41,472 nt of DNA, from assembly GCA_022564295.1 (NCBI GenBank), contig JADFLR010000036.1:1-41472 (forward strand), given 5' to 3'. A program made the position numbers and the translations under genes. The notes below the pieces were generated by a model. That model was not told the origin of the DNA. It did no database searches and saw only the letters and a program-made list of their open reading frames with translations. Position 1 is the first letter of the stretch. Every line of letters starts with the position of its first letter. Source of the stretch: Bacteroidota bacterium (GTDB lineage: Bacteria; Bacteroidota; Ignavibacteria; Ignavibacteriales; Ignavibacteriaceae). Below are positions 26,447-35,818 of the stretch, in pieces.

Positions 26447-26856
26447 AAAAATAGCTGTTAAACAGATTTCTAAAATCGGAAGATTCTAATCTTAATTAGG
26501 AATAATTGCTAAACTTAAAAAAGGGCAAAAGTAACATTGTTGAATGAGAAGTAATAAACTTATATATTACAAGTCCTCACCCTATAAGTCTCCCATTATA
26601 CCCTTTCCCTTTTCGAAGGCAGAGGGTGGGAGACTGTTTAATTCGAATGATATAATTATTTGACACGTTACTAGAAACAGCAATTCCAAAATTCCAAATT
26701 ACAATCTTCATAAATCAATGATGGAAAAAATTAATGTAACGAAAAAGTATTGAGATAAAAGTGATTATCCGCAAGAAAACATTACTTAAATCAATCAAAA
26801 AAATTCTTTCTTATAAAACCCATTTTTTTTATATTTCAAAACAATTATTACTCGTT
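26447..26856. other. 410-base intergenic region with a decayed palindromic repeat
   Basis: No gene is supported. The segment 26587-26635 has AGTCTCCC (26587-26594) pairing with GGGAGACT (26628-26635), and internal CCCT and AGGG runs that can extend the pairing. It looks like an old intergenic repeat of the C-rich/G-rich kind. An ATTCCAAAATTCCAAATTACAA run (26684-26705) resembles the low-complexity spacer at 28300-28396. The open frame before the GGGP synthase ATG (from 26761) is not convincing coding sequence. Confidence 0.5.
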
Positions 26857-27615
26857 ATGAAAACATACGACCATATCATAAATACAATAGAAAAAAAAGG
26901 CGCAGCATACCTTGTATTAATCGATCCTGATAATCTATCACAGGGAAAAGCAGCAGATTTCCTAAAGCATTGTGAAAAATCAGGAGTAGATGGTTTTTTA
27001 ATCGGTGGTAGTTTGATGATGAGCGGAAATTTTGAAGCGCTGATTGAAAAAGTGAAAATGAGCACTAGTTTACCGGCTATTATTTTTCCGGGAAGCATTG
27101 ATCAGATCTCTCCGGTAGCTGATGCTATTCTGTTTCTTTCAGTAATTAGCGGAAGAAATGCAGATCACCTGATTGGCAGGCATGTAATTGCTTCTCCAAT
27201 GATAAAACGAGCTGGAATTGAACCGATATCAACAGGTTATATTTTAGTTGAATCGGGAGCGACAACCACAGCTGTTTATATGAGCGGAAGTATGCCCTTA
27301 CCCCGTAATAAACCTGAAATAGCTGCTGCAACTGCACTCGCCGCAGAGTATTTAGGAATGAAACTGATCTATCTTGAAGCAGGTTCAGGCGCCGATCGAT
27401 CAGTACCGGATGAAATGATAAAAGCGGTTACGCGGGTTTGCAATGTTCCGGTAGTTGTTGGAGGCGGAATCCGATCACCATTGGTTGCACACGAAAAAGT
27501 TGAAAGCGGTGCAAATGTAATTGTAACAGGAAATCATTTTGAAGATGAGAGCAACTGGGAAACTATAAAAGAATTTGCCGATGCCGTACATTTTAAGAAT
27601 CCTATTGAAGTATAA
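26857..27615 (+). CDS. geranylgeranylglyceryl phosphate synthase-like protein (GGGPS/PcrB family)
   Basis: It joins a polyprenyl diphosphate to glycerol-1-phosphate by an ether bond, the first committed step of archaeal-type lipids. The family motifs are VLIDPDN, IYLEAGSGADRSVP, VVVGGGIRSP and VTGNHFE, all in order on a TIM barrel. I start at the ATG at 26857 (252 residues) because the upstream extension is unrelated and basic. Homologues are known in Bacteroidota and make the product in vitro, but their role is unresolved. No glycerol-1-phosphate dehydrogenase or digeranylgeranyl transferase is in this window. PcrB of Firmicutes uses heptaprenyl diphosphate instead. Confidence 0.88.
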   Translation: MKTYDHIINTIEKKGAAYLVLIDPDNLSQGKAADFLKHCEKSGVDGFLIGGSLMMSGNFEALIEKVKMSTSLPAIIFPGSIDQISPVADAILFLSVISGRNADHLIGRHVIASPMIKRAGIEPISTGYILVESGATTTAVYMSGSMPLPRNKPEIAAATALAAEYLGMKLIYLEAGSGADRSVPDEMIKAVTRVCNVPVVVGGGIRSPLVAHEKVESGANVIVTGNHFEDESNWETIKEFADAVHFKNPIEV

Positions 27616-27685
27616 TTATCTAAGTAAACTCATTAATGGTTTTTTCAAATCAATTAGGTTTTGAATTTTATAGAAAAATTCCTCT

Positions 27686-28273
27686 ATGAACAAAAAAAAA
27701 TTTATTACCGAATCTCTGAAAGAAAGTTCAGAAACAAAGCTGAAGATTGAGCAGAAATGCAAAGAAGATATTCTTAAAGCTGTTAACATCCTTAGCGAAG
27801 TTTTCGGTAACGGTAACAAACTTTTACTTTGCGGTAACGGAGGCAGCGCTGCTGATTGCCAGCATATTGCAACCGAGCTAATGATACGGCTAAGTCACCA
27901 CATACAACGTCCCGCTCTTCCTGCAATTGCACTAACAACCGATACATCAAATCTTACTGCGGGAGGAAATGATATTGGCTTTGAAAATGTATTCGCCAGA
28001 AACGTTGAAGGGCTTGGAAATAAAGGCGATGCACTTATTGCAATCTCAACAAGCGGAAATTCGGGTAATGTTATTGAAGCCGTTGAAATGGCTCATACAA
28101 AAGGAATGAAAGTAATTGGATTATTGGGCGGCGAAGGAGGAAAACTAAAAACAATTGTTGATCTTCCTATTGTTATACCTTCCTCTAATATTCAGCGTAT
28201 ACAGGAAGGACATATAACCGTTGCTCATATTATTTGTGAGCTTGTGGAAGATGAGCTTTACGGAACACCATAA
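27686..28273 (+). CDS. gmhA: phosphoheptose isomerase
   Basis: It converts sedoheptulose-7-phosphate to D-glycero-D-manno-heptose-7-phosphate for the LPS core. The SIS fold is seen in CGNGGSAADCQHIATEL, with zinc ligands His and Glu here and in IQEGHITVAHIICELVE. STSGNSGNVIEAVEMAHTKGMKVIGLLGG is the sugar-phosphate loop. The length of 195 is normal. It suggests an outer membrane with heptose-containing lipopolysaccharide. A 70-base gap separates it from the GGGPS gene. There is no visible Shine-Dalgarno. Confidence 0.93.
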   Translation: MNKKKFITESLKESSETKLKIEQKCKEDILKAVNILSEVFGNGNKLLLCGNGGSAADCQHIATELMIRLSHHIQRPALPAIALTTDTSNLTAGGNDIGFENVFARNVEGLGNKGDALIAISTSGNSGNVIEAVEMAHTKGMKVIGLLGGEGGKLKTIVDLPIVIPSSNIQRIQEGHITVAHIICELVEDELYGTP

Positions 28274-28397
28274 ATATCAAATAACATTTCTCAAATCACA
28301 ATTAAGCTCCAAGCTTCAAATATCAAAACACGAATATATTTATTTGGAATTTGGTAATTGAAATTTGTTTGTTTTTTGTTGTTTGGGTATTGGGATT
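28274..28397. repeat. low-complexity spacer with imperfect mirror arms
   Basis: The 124-base gap between convergent gmhA and the DUF192 gene is built of AAAT/ATTTG words (for example TTTGGAATTTGGTAATTGAAA) with partly complementary AAATATCAAA upstream. It looks like a degenerate intergenic repeat and may serve as terminator for both genes. Confidence 0.35.
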
Positions 28398-28967
28398 TTA
28401 TAAATTGATTTTAGTTCCCATCCAAAAAATCTTACTGCCAATTACTATATTGTACTTATCTGTAAAACCACCTACAACCTCAACCACATAAATTGCCGGA
28501 GCAGTTGATGGATAACTTTTGGCTGAGAGAGTCTCAGTATTTTTGTGGATTGTTACGATCTCTTTGTCTTTATTTATAAATAACATATCAAGCGGTATCA
28601 AAGTGTTTCTCATCCAGAATGATTGTATCCTTTCATTGGAAAAGATAAAAAGCATTCCCTGATTTTCTCCCATTGATTTTCTGTTCATCAAACCAAGCTG
28701 GCGTTCATATTCGTTATCGGCGATTTCCAAATCTATTTTAATTTTGGCGTTTCCCAGACTATCTGTAAAAGTAAGCTCGCCTTCTTTTTTAAACATATAA
28801 TATTTCACTTCCGGTTCATTATTATTGATAAAATTATTAACAATAAATAAGAGAGCAACTGCAATCAGAACAATTATTGTTGCCACTTTCGTAACATTCA
28901 GCTTGAACTTATTCTTCGATTTTATTTCTTTAGCAGAAGATGTCTTTTTCCTTTTCTTTTGAGACAT
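28398..28967 (-). CDS. membrane-anchored DUF192 protein
   Basis: I start at the ATG at 28967 (189 residues); a 13-residue upstream extension reads as spacer. A basic N-terminus (KKRKKTSSAKEIKSKNKFK) is followed by a membrane helix (VATIIVLIAVALLFIVNNFI), then the DUF192 domain with its signature ERQLGLMNRKSMGENQGMLF, SFWMRNTLIPLDMLFI and VVEVVGG. DUF192 (ACR, COG1430) is widespread without an assigned function. It is transcribed divergently from the hydrolase gene. Confidence 0.9.
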   Translation of the reverse strand: MSQKKRKKTSSAKEIKSKNKFKLNVTKVATIIVLIAVALLFIVNNFINNNEPEVKYYMFKKEGELTFTDSLGNAKIKIDLEIADNEYERQLGLMNRKSMGENQGMLFIFSNERIQSFWMRNTLIPLDMLFINKDKEIVTIHKNTETLSAKSYPSTAPAIYVVEVVGGFTDKYNIVIGSKIFWMGTKINL

Positions 28968-29021
28968 TTTAAAATTCCGTAATTTGTAATTAATAAATAT
29001 AATCAATCACACGAAATTATT

Positions 29022-29903
29022 ATGAGTAAAACCGAATCATTAATCCTTGAACGTTATAAAATTGACCTTACCGATTCGCAAAGCAGCATGATAAACAGCG
29101 GATGGGGAGAAGGGATAATAAAAAAAACGATAGTAGAGAAAATCACTTATCTCTCGGATGGCTTGAAGGTTAAAGGTTTCCTTGCATATCCAAAAGACAC
29201 ATCGAAAAAATATCCTTGCATAATATGGAACAGAGGCGGGATTGGTGACCGCGGCGTAATCGATTCATTTACTGCAAGAGGATTATTCGGGCAGCTTGCA
29301 AGCTGGGGTTACGTTGTTTTTGCATCGCAGTACAGGGGAAATGATGGCGGCGAAGGTAAAGATGAATTTGGCGGCGATGATCTGAATGATGTATTAAATT
29401 TAACACCTCTAGCAAAAGAGTTTGAGTTTGCCGATGATGATAGATGGGCAATTGAAGGATGGAGCCGCGGAGGGATGATGACCTATTTAGTATTAACTAA
29501 AAATAACTATCCTACTTATCCGAAAGCTAATTTTAAGTGTGCAATTGTAACGGGTGGAATTGCAAATCTTCGCTGCAACTCGGATGAAAGTCCGTTTATG
29601 CGAAGATTATATGAGGTAACTATGGGCACTTATTCTGATGATGAATTTAATCAGAAGTGTGAGTCCCGCTCAATTGTAAATTTTCCTGAGAAGCTATCCA
29701 AAAACACACCAATGTTAATTTTCCACGGAACTGCCGACACAAGGGTTTTGCCTCACGATTCACTTGATTTATCTTACCACCTGATTAAGCACAATATTCC
29801 ATTCCGTTTAATAATGCTGGAAGGAGGAGATCACTTTATGCGAAAGCACCGCAAAGAAGCAGATGAAATGAGACGGAAGTGGTATGAGAAGTATTTGGGA
29901 TGA
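29022..29903 (+). CDS. alpha/beta hydrolase, S9 prolyl-oligopeptidase-like
   Basis: The 293-residue protein has no signal peptide. The nucleophile is S148 in EGWSRGGMM, the acid D239 in HGTADTRVLP and the base H271 in LEGGDHFM. Domain order fits the catalytic domain of S9 peptidases (dipeptidyl/acylaminoacyl type) without a beta propeller, so it may be an esterase or small peptidase. The substrate is unknown. The stop codon is followed at once by a 16-base inverted repeat. Confidence 0.88.
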   Translation: MSKTESLILERYKIDLTDSQSSMINSGWGEGIIKKTIVEKITYLSDGLKVKGFLAYPKDTSKKYPCIIWNRGGIGDRGVIDSFTARGLFGQLASWGYVVFASQYRGNDGGEGKDEFGGDDLNDVLNLTPLAKEFEFADDDRWAIEGWSRGGMMTYLVLTKNNYPTYPKANFKCAIVTGGIANLRCNSDESPFMRRLYEVTMGTYSDDEFNQKCESRSIVNFPEKLSKNTPMLIFHGTADTRVLPHDSLDLSYHLIKHNIPFRLIMLEGGDHFMRKHRKEADEMRRKWYEKYLG

Positions 29904-29967
29904 AGATTAGGATTAAGAGTAAGATTAGGTAGAAGTATTGTTGATCGCCTGCTCTTAATCATAATCT
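29904..29967. repeat. 16-base inverted repeat after the hydrolase gene
   Basis: AGATTAGGATTAAGAG (29904-29919) and CTCTTAATCATAATCT (29952-29967) are inverted repeats with one mismatch and a 32-base loop. T-rich sequence follows. It may work as a terminator or be a remnant of a mobile palindromic element. Confidence 0.5.
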
Positions 29968-30223
29968 TACCTTTCTCATAATCTTTCCTTTCCTTGTTTA
30001 TCATCTCTCAAACAATTAATTTGCCAGTTCTAAATTTTACTAAAATCCAACCGAATTGTACTTTTTCTTACAAATTGTTGTTGGATTCCCCTATATTTTG
30101 CATTACTGTAATTTGATTAATCTAAATGACTATTCAACAGCAAGTAAATGAGTATTAAACCAACTTTATCTTGTTCATCATAACGGAACGGGCTTGCTGA
30201 TAAATTATTATAAGGAATTTTTT
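29968..30223. other. AT-rich leader of the pyruvate dehydrogenase operon
   Basis: No gene is seen. One weak promoter-like pair occurs at 30068-30100. The leader to aceE would be about 120 bases long, room for control that I cannot identify. AAGGA lies before the aceE ATG. Confidence 0.4.
30068..30100 (+). promoter_or_regulatory. candidate promoter for aceE-aceF-lpd
   Basis: TTAC (30068-30071), 20-base spacer, TATATTTTG (30092-30100). The -7 is close to TAnnTTTG, but the -33 matches only two of four positions. Confidence 0.28.
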
Positions 30224-32896
30224 ATGAGTGATGATAATAAACATAACACCGAAATTGAAGAATTAGAAATCAGTGAATGGTTTGATTCGCTAGACTGGGT
30301 GCTTGAGCATGGTGGTCCTGAAAGAGTTGTTGAACTTTTGCAACAATTACAGATTCGTGCTCATAAAGCTGGAGTACAAATTCCATTCACGGCGAACACT
30401 CCTTACATAAATACAATCCGAAGAGAAAAACAGCTGCCTTTCCCCGGTAACAGAGAAATCGAGAGAAGAATTAAAAGTATCATCCGCTGGAACGCAATGG
30501 CAATGGTTGTAAAAGCCAATAAAGTAGAAAGCGGGATTGGCGGACACATTTCAACTTACGCAAGCGCTGCCACACTTTATGAGGTTGGTTTTAATCATTT
30601 CTTCAGGGGGAAAGGAAACGGCTACGAAGGAGATCAGATTTATTTTCAAGGTCATGCTTCACCGGGAATTTATGCAAGAGCTTATCTTGAGGGAAGAATT
30701 ACAAAGGAGCAGCTTGAAAATTTCCGCAGAGAATTACAGCCAACCGATGGGCTTTCTTCTTATCCGCATCCGTGGCTTATGCCCGATTTCTGGGAATTCC
30801 CAACTGTATCAATGGGACTCGGACCAATTATGGCAATCTATCAGGCAAGATTTAACAGATATTTGGAAGACAGAGGATTAAAAGAACCCGGCGGAAAAGT
30901 CTGGGCTTTCATTGGTGATGGTGAAACAGATGAACCCGAAGCACTGGGAGCAATTACACTGGCTTCAAGAGAAGTATTGGATAATCTTATTTTTGTTATA
31001 AACTGTAACCTTCAAAGATTGGACGGACCAGTTAGAGGCAACGGAAAGATAATTCAGGAACTTGAAGCTATTTTCCGTGGGGCTGGATGGAATGTAATTA
31101 AAGTTGTTTGGGGTGATAGCTGGGATCCTTTGCTTGATAAGGATAAAGACGGCAAACTTGTTAAGCGTATGGGCGAAGTAGTTGACGGACAATATCAAAA
31201 ATATACTGTTGAAGGTGGAGCATACATTCGCGAACACTTTTTTGGTGTTGATGATGACCTTATTAAGATGGTTGAAAATATGACGGATGAACAATTGAGT
31301 AAGATGCGCCGCGGCGGACATGATCCCGAAAAAGTTTATGCTGCTTACAATGCTGCAGTTAACCATAAGGGATCACCGACGGTTATTCTTGCTAAAACAA
31401 TTAAAGGTTATGGATTGGGTGAAAGTGGCGAGGGAAAAAACATAACTCATCAGCAGAAAAAATTAAATGAAGAAGAGATGAAAGAATTCCGAAGCAGGTT
31501 TGGTATTCCAATTTCGGATGAGCAGATAGCAAAAATGCCTTTCTACAAACCTGATGAGCATGATGCCGAGATGAAATATCTTAAGGAAAGAAGGGAAGCA
31601 CTCGGTGGATTTGTTCCATCACGTAAAACAGATATTCGTCCCATCAAAACACCGCCCGAATCAATCTTTGAAGAATTTTATGAAGGAACTAATGGCAGGG
31701 AAGTTTCAACAACCATGGTGTTTGTAAGAATTCTTACCAAGCTGTTAAAAGATAAGGAAATCGGCAAGTACATTGTTCCTATTGTTCCCGATGAGGCAAG
31801 AACATTTGGAATGGAATCACTTTTCCGGCAAATAGGAATTTACGCACACGCCGGGCAGCTATACGAACCTGTTGATGCTGACAGTCTTCTTTATTATAAA
31901 GAAGCAAAAAACGGGCAGATACTTGAAGAAGGTATTACCGAAGCAGGTGCAATGTCATCCTTTATTGCTGCGGGAACCGCTTATCTTACACATGGAATTA
32001 ATATGATACCTTTCTTTATTTATTATTCGATGTTTGGAATGCAGCGGGTTGGCGACCTTGTTTGGGCTGCAGCCGATATGGGCGTAAGGGGCTTTATGCT
32101 TGGAGGAACTGCCGGCAGAACAACACTCAACGGTGAAGGTTTACAGCATCAGGATGGCAACAGCCATATACTTGCTTATCCCGTTCCAAATCTTTGTGCT
32201 TTCGACCCTGCATTTGCATACGAGATTTCTGTAATTATCCGCGATGGAATTAAACGTATGTATGAAGATCAGGAAAAAGTATTTTACTACATAACTTTGA
32301 TGAACGAAAACTATCCTATGCCACCAATGCCTAAAGGTGTTAAGGATGGTATTCTAAAGGGAATGTATAAGTTTAAATCTTCCTATAAAAAGAATGCTAA
32401 GTTAAAAGCTAACCTTTTTGGAAGCGGAACAATAATGAATGAAGTGCTAAAAGCACAGGAAATTCTTGAACAGGATTACCGGGTTGCTGCGGATGTTTGG
32501 AGCGTAACCAGTTATAAAGAAGTTAGAAGAGATGCACTTGATATCGAAAGATGGAATATGCTTAATCCAACCAGGAAACAAAAAGAAGCGTACATAACTG
32601 AATTGTTTAAAAACAACGATGGTGTTTTTGTAGCTACATCGGATTATTTAAAAGCACTGCCCGATACAATTGCTAAGTGGCTTCCGAAACCTCTTACTAC
32701 TTTGGGAACAGACGGCTTCGGCAGAAGTGCATCGAGAGCAGCATTACGAGACTTCTTTGAAGTTGATGCTAAACATATTGTTTTTGCAGCGTTAGGCGAA
32801 CTTGGTAAAGAAGGAAAAATAAAAAATATCACGTTGGATAAAGCCAAAAAAAAGTTGGGAATAAATCCTGATAAACTTAATCCTCTTTATTCATAA
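30224..32896 (+). CDS. aceE: pyruvate dehydrogenase E1 component, homodimeric type
   Basis: It decarboxylates pyruvate with thiamine diphosphate and passes the acetyl group to E2. I start at ATG 30224 (890 residues), with AAGGA upstream; the TTG ten codons earlier lacks support. The ThDP-binding motif starts GDGETDEPEALGA, followed by NCNLQRLDGPVRGN. Other long-E1 signatures are GGHISTYASAATLYEVGFNHFF and MIPFFIYYSMFGMQRVGDL. This long single-chain E1 is the gamma-proteobacterial AceE type rather than the alpha/beta E1. First of three genes; aceF begins 32 bases after its stop codon. Confidence 0.96.
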   Translation: MSDDNKHNTEIEELEISEWFDSLDWVLEHGGPERVVELLQQLQIRAHKAGVQIPFTANTPYINTIRREKQLPFPGNREIERRIKSIIRWNAMAMVVKANKVESGIGGHISTYASAATLYEVGFNHFFRGKGNGYEGDQIYFQGHASPGIYARAYLEGRITKEQLENFRRELQPTDGLSSYPHPWLMPDFWEFPTVSMGLGPIMAIYQARFNRYLEDRGLKEPGGKVWAFIGDGETDEPEALGAITLASREVLDNLIFVINCNLQRLDGPVRGNGKIIQELEAIFRGAGWNVIKVVWGDSWDPLLDKDKDGKLVKRMGEVVDGQYQKYTVEGGAYIREHFFGVDDDLIKMVENMTDEQLSKMRRGGHDPEKVYAAYNAAVNHKGSPTVILAKTIKGYGLGESGEGKNITHQQKKLNEEEMKEFRSRFGIPISDEQIAKMPFYKPDEHDAEMKYLKERREALGGFVPSRKTDIRPIKTPPESIFEEFYEGTNGREVSTTMVFVRILTKLLKDKEIGKYIVPIVPDEARTFGMESLFRQIGIYAHAGQLYEPVDADSLLYYKEAKNGQILEEGITEAGAMSSFIAAGTAYLTHGINMIPFFIYYSMFGMQRVGDLVWAAADMGVRGFMLGGTAGRTTLNGEGLQHQDGNSHILAYPVPNLCAFDPAFAYEISVIIRDGIKRMYEDQEKVFYYITLMNENYPMPPMPKGVKDGILKGMYKFKSSYKKNAKLKANLFGSGTIMNEVLKAQEILEQDYRVAADVWSVTSYKEVRRDALDIERWNMLNPTRKQKEAYITELFKNNDGVFVATSDYLKALPDTIAKWLPKPLTTLGTDGFGRSASRAALRDFFEVDAKHIVFAALGELGKEGKIKNITLDKAKKKLGINPDKLNPLYS

Positions 32897-32928
32897 TAAG
32901 CTTAGAAAGAAATTTTAATAGGGAAATA

Positions 32929-34215
32929 ATGACAACAGAATTTAAACTACCCGAATTAGGTGAAAACATAGAATCGGCTGATGTTATTGCCGTTCTGGTA
33001 AAAGTTGGTGATCGTTTAGAGAAAGAACAATCTGTAATTGAAATTGAAACTGATAAAGCAACAGTCGAAGTACCTTCATCGGTAGAAGGAAAAGTTATTG
33101 AGGTGCTGGTGAAAGAAGGTGATAAGGCAAAGCCTGGTGATGTGATTTTAATGGTTGAAACAATATCTGTTGCTCCGGCTACAAAAACAATCGATGAAAA
33201 ACCTACCGTAATAGGTGAAGCAGACAAGCCTGAAGAATTTGAATTGCCTAAAAAAGAAGTTAGCGAACTACAGCCGGGCGAGCATGATAAACAACCTCCT
33301 ATCATAAAAGGTTCTGCTCCTGCTGCTCCTTCGGTTAGAAGAATTGCCCGCGAAATTGGTATTGATATAAACGAAGTTAAAGGCTCGGGTCCCGGCGGAA
33401 GGATTTCGATGGAAGATGTTAAGGCTCATTCCAAGAAACTTCACCAGGATAGAAAAACGGGTGAGGGCTTTGGAATTAAGCAGGAACCTTTACCCGATTT
33501 TACAAAGTATGGTGCGATTGAAAAAGTTGAGATGTCTAAGATAAGAAAAGTAACCGCCGAACATTTAAGTTATGCATGGGCTGTTATTCCGCATGTTACG
33601 CAATTTGATAACGCAGATATCACGCAACTTGAAAAAGCAAGAAAAGATTACAATGCAAAATTAATAGATGGCAAAAGTAAACTAACTGTTACTGCAATAT
33701 TGTTAAAGATAATTGCTGCAGCGCTAAAGAATTTTCCGCAATTTAACAGCAGTATTAATATGGAAACTAAGGAGATAATCTATAAAAAATACTTTAACAT
33801 TGGTATTGCTGTTGATACAGAGCGTGGATTAATGGTTCCGGTAATTAAAGAGGTGGATAAGAAAAACATAAACGACCTTTCTGCTGAAATGGGAGAACTG
33901 GCACAAAAGGCGCGCGATAAAAAAATATCGCTTGAAGAATTACAGGGCGGATGTTTTACTATCACTAACCTTGGTGGAATTGGAGGCACAGCTTTTACTC
34001 CTGTTATTAATTCACCTGAAGTTGCAATCCTTGGTGTATCGCGTGGGAGCTATGAACCGGTTTACAATGGCTACGGCGTCTTCGAACCAAGATTGATGCT
34101 TCCGTTATCTCTCTCTTACGATCATAGAATTATTGATGGTGCAGATGCAGTAAGATTCTTAAGATGGGTTATAGGAGCACTGGAAAATCCGTTAAAATTA
34201 TTAATTGATGGTTAA
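32929..34215 (+). CDS. aceF: pyruvate dehydrogenase E2, dihydrolipoyl acetyltransferase
   Basis: It takes the acetyl group from E1 and passes it to CoA, forming the core of the complex. It has one lipoyl domain (1-80) with the lipoylated K43 in IETDKATVEVPS, a linker, and a peripheral-subunit-binding domain (about 130-170; APSVRRIAREIGIDINEVKGSG). The catalytic domain carries H399 and D403 in SYDHRIIDGADA. E. coli AceF has three lipoyl domains; a single one is common elsewhere. At 428 residues it is compact. Between aceE and lpd. Confidence 0.95.
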   Translation: MTTEFKLPELGENIESADVIAVLVKVGDRLEKEQSVIEIETDKATVEVPSSVEGKVIEVLVKEGDKAKPGDVILMVETISVAPATKTIDEKPTVIGEADKPEEFELPKKEVSELQPGEHDKQPPIIKGSAPAAPSVRRIAREIGIDINEVKGSGPGGRISMEDVKAHSKKLHQDRKTGEGFGIKQEPLPDFTKYGAIEKVEMSKIRKVTAEHLSYAWAVIPHVTQFDNADITQLEKARKDYNAKLIDGKSKLTVTAILLKIIAAALKNFPQFNSSINMETKEIIYKKYFNIGIAVDTERGLMVPVIKEVDKKNINDLSAEMGELAQKARDKKISLEELQGGCFTITNLGGIGGTAFTPVINSPEVAILGVSRGSYEPVYNGYGVFEPRLMLPLSLSYDHRIIDGADAVRFLRWVIGALENPLKLLIDG

Positions 34216-34305
34216 ATTGTATTATTGTTGAATTGCTAAATTGTTTGAAGCAGTAACATTATAACAATACTGCAATTATTTTTACAAACTAAGGTAAAGT
34301 ATTAA

Positions 34306-35727
34306 ATGTCTGAAAAAATAAATTTAGTAGTGATTGGCGGAGGACCCGGGGGATATGCTGCTGCATTTCTCGCAGCTGATTTGGGAATGAATGTAACACT
34401 TGTTGATCTTGAAAAAAATCCCGGTGGTGTTTGCTTGTACACAGGATGTATTCCATCCAAAGCATTACTGCACGTTGCAAAATTAATTAGCGAAGCTGAA
34501 GAAGCTAAAAACTTTGGAGTGGAATTTTCCAAACCGAAAATTGATATTGATAAGTTAAGAAGCTGGAAAAACGATGTAGTAAACAAACTTACCGGCGGAC
34601 TTGGTGTTTTATCAAAACAAAGAAAAATTAATTATATCCGTGGGAAAGCAAGTTTTGTAAATTCGTCGGCCGTTACTATTGAAAAAACAGAAGGCGGAAT
34701 GGAAGAATTAAAGTTTGATAAAGCAATTATAGCAACAGGTTCGCGCATAACAACAATACCATCTTTAGAAATTAAAAGCGAAAGGTTTCTTAACTCAAAA
34801 ACTGCGCTTGATCTTCCAGCAATCCCCAAAAGTTTGTTAGTAATAGGCGGCGGATATATTGGATTGGAACTTGGTTCGGTATACAATGCTCTCGGCAGTA
34901 AAGTTTCTGTTGTTGAAATGCTTGACGGACTGCTGCCCGGGGCTGATAGAGATCTTGTTTCACATCTTGCAAAGAGAATTAAAAGTAGTTTTGAAGAAGT
35001 GATGCTTAAATCAAAAGTGGTTGAGATAAAGGAAGTTAAGAATGGTGTAAAAGTAACAATAGAAGATAAAGATGGAAATATAAATGATAAGATTTATGAT
35101 TATGTGTTAATGTCCATCGGAAGAAAACCGGATATGTCGGGTTTGGGATTGGAGAATACAAAAGTGCAGGTTAACGATAGAGGTTGGATAAATGTAAATG
35201 AGCAGTTAAGAACAGATGATCCAAATATTTTTGCTATCGGCGATATTGTCGGTGATCCAATGTTAGCACATAAAGCTTCGCATGAAGGCAGAGCTGCTGT
35301 TGAAGTAATAGCAGGCGAGAAGGTTGTATTCGAACCAAAAGCTATTCCGGCAGTTGTGTTTACCGATCCGGAAATTGCATGGGCAGGATTGACTGAAACA
35401 CAAGCGAAAGAACAAAATGTTAAAGTTAATATCTCAAAATTTCCTTGGGCTGCTTCGGGCAGGGCAACTACTTTGGATAGGTTTGACGGTGTTACAAAAA
35501 TTCTTTCTGAACCGGAAACTGATAGAATACTTGGTGTTGGGATTTGCGGACCGGGTGCGGGTGAGCTTATTGCCGAAGGTGTATTAGCGATAGAAATGGC
35601 TGCTAACTTAACTGATTTAAAGTTAACAATTCATCCGCATCCGACTTTATCCGAAACTATGATGGAAGCGGCTGAAGTTTTTTTCGGGCAGAGTACACAT
35701 ATTTATCGACCTAAAAGAAACAAGTAA
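34306..35727 (+). CDS. lpdA: dihydrolipoyl dehydrogenase (E3)
   Basis: It reoxidises the dihydrolipoyl arm of E2 and reduces NAD+. The FAD motif GGGPGGYAA is at 11-19. The redox-active pair is C43 and C48 in GGVCLYTGCIPSKALL, where the usual GGTCLNVGC is altered at the variable positions. The NAD motif is GGGYIGLELGSV, and the C-terminal HPHPTLSE holds the proton-shuttling His-Glu pair. The length of 473 is standard. Last gene of the operon, 90 bases after aceF. Confidence 0.96.
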   Translation: MSEKINLVVIGGGPGGYAAAFLAADLGMNVTLVDLEKNPGGVCLYTGCIPSKALLHVAKLISEAEEAKNFGVEFSKPKIDIDKLRSWKNDVVNKLTGGLGVLSKQRKINYIRGKASFVNSSAVTIEKTEGGMEELKFDKAIIATGSRITTIPSLEIKSERFLNSKTALDLPAIPKSLLVIGGGYIGLELGSVYNALGSKVSVVEMLDGLLPGADRDLVSHLAKRIKSSFEEVMLKSKVVEIKEVKNGVKVTIEDKDGNINDKIYDYVLMSIGRKPDMSGLGLENTKVQVNDRGWINVNEQLRTDDPNIFAIGDIVGDPMLAHKASHEGRAAVEVIAGEKVVFEPKAIPAVVFTDPEIAWAGLTETQAKEQNVKVNISKFPWAASGRATTLDRFDGVTKILSEPETDRILGVGICGPGAGELIAEGVLAIEMAANLTDLKLTIHPHPTLSETMMEAAEVFFGQSTHIYRPKRNK

Positions 35728-35764
35728 ATTAAATATCCACTTTCTAAGAAGGTGGAATTGAATT

Positions 35765-35798
35765 GCCCCTATATGGGCTTTAATCTTTTCTTTTTTTT
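35765..35798 (+). terminator. weak terminator after lpdA
   Basis: GCCC (35765-35768), 6-base loop, GGGC (35775-35778), followed by TTTAATCTTTTC and a T8 run up to 35798. The stem is only 4 base pairs, but the T-tract is long. Confidence 0.4.
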
Positions 35799-35818
35799 CC
35801 ACGGGAATGCCTATGGCA

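Noticed and set aside
26761-26856. Upstream extension of the GGGPS frame
   Set aside because: Basic AT-driven residues not found in the family; the ATG at 26857 begins the normal N-terminus.
30194-30223. Upstream TTG start for aceE
   Set aside because: AAGGA lies between it and the ATG at 30224, which is the better start.
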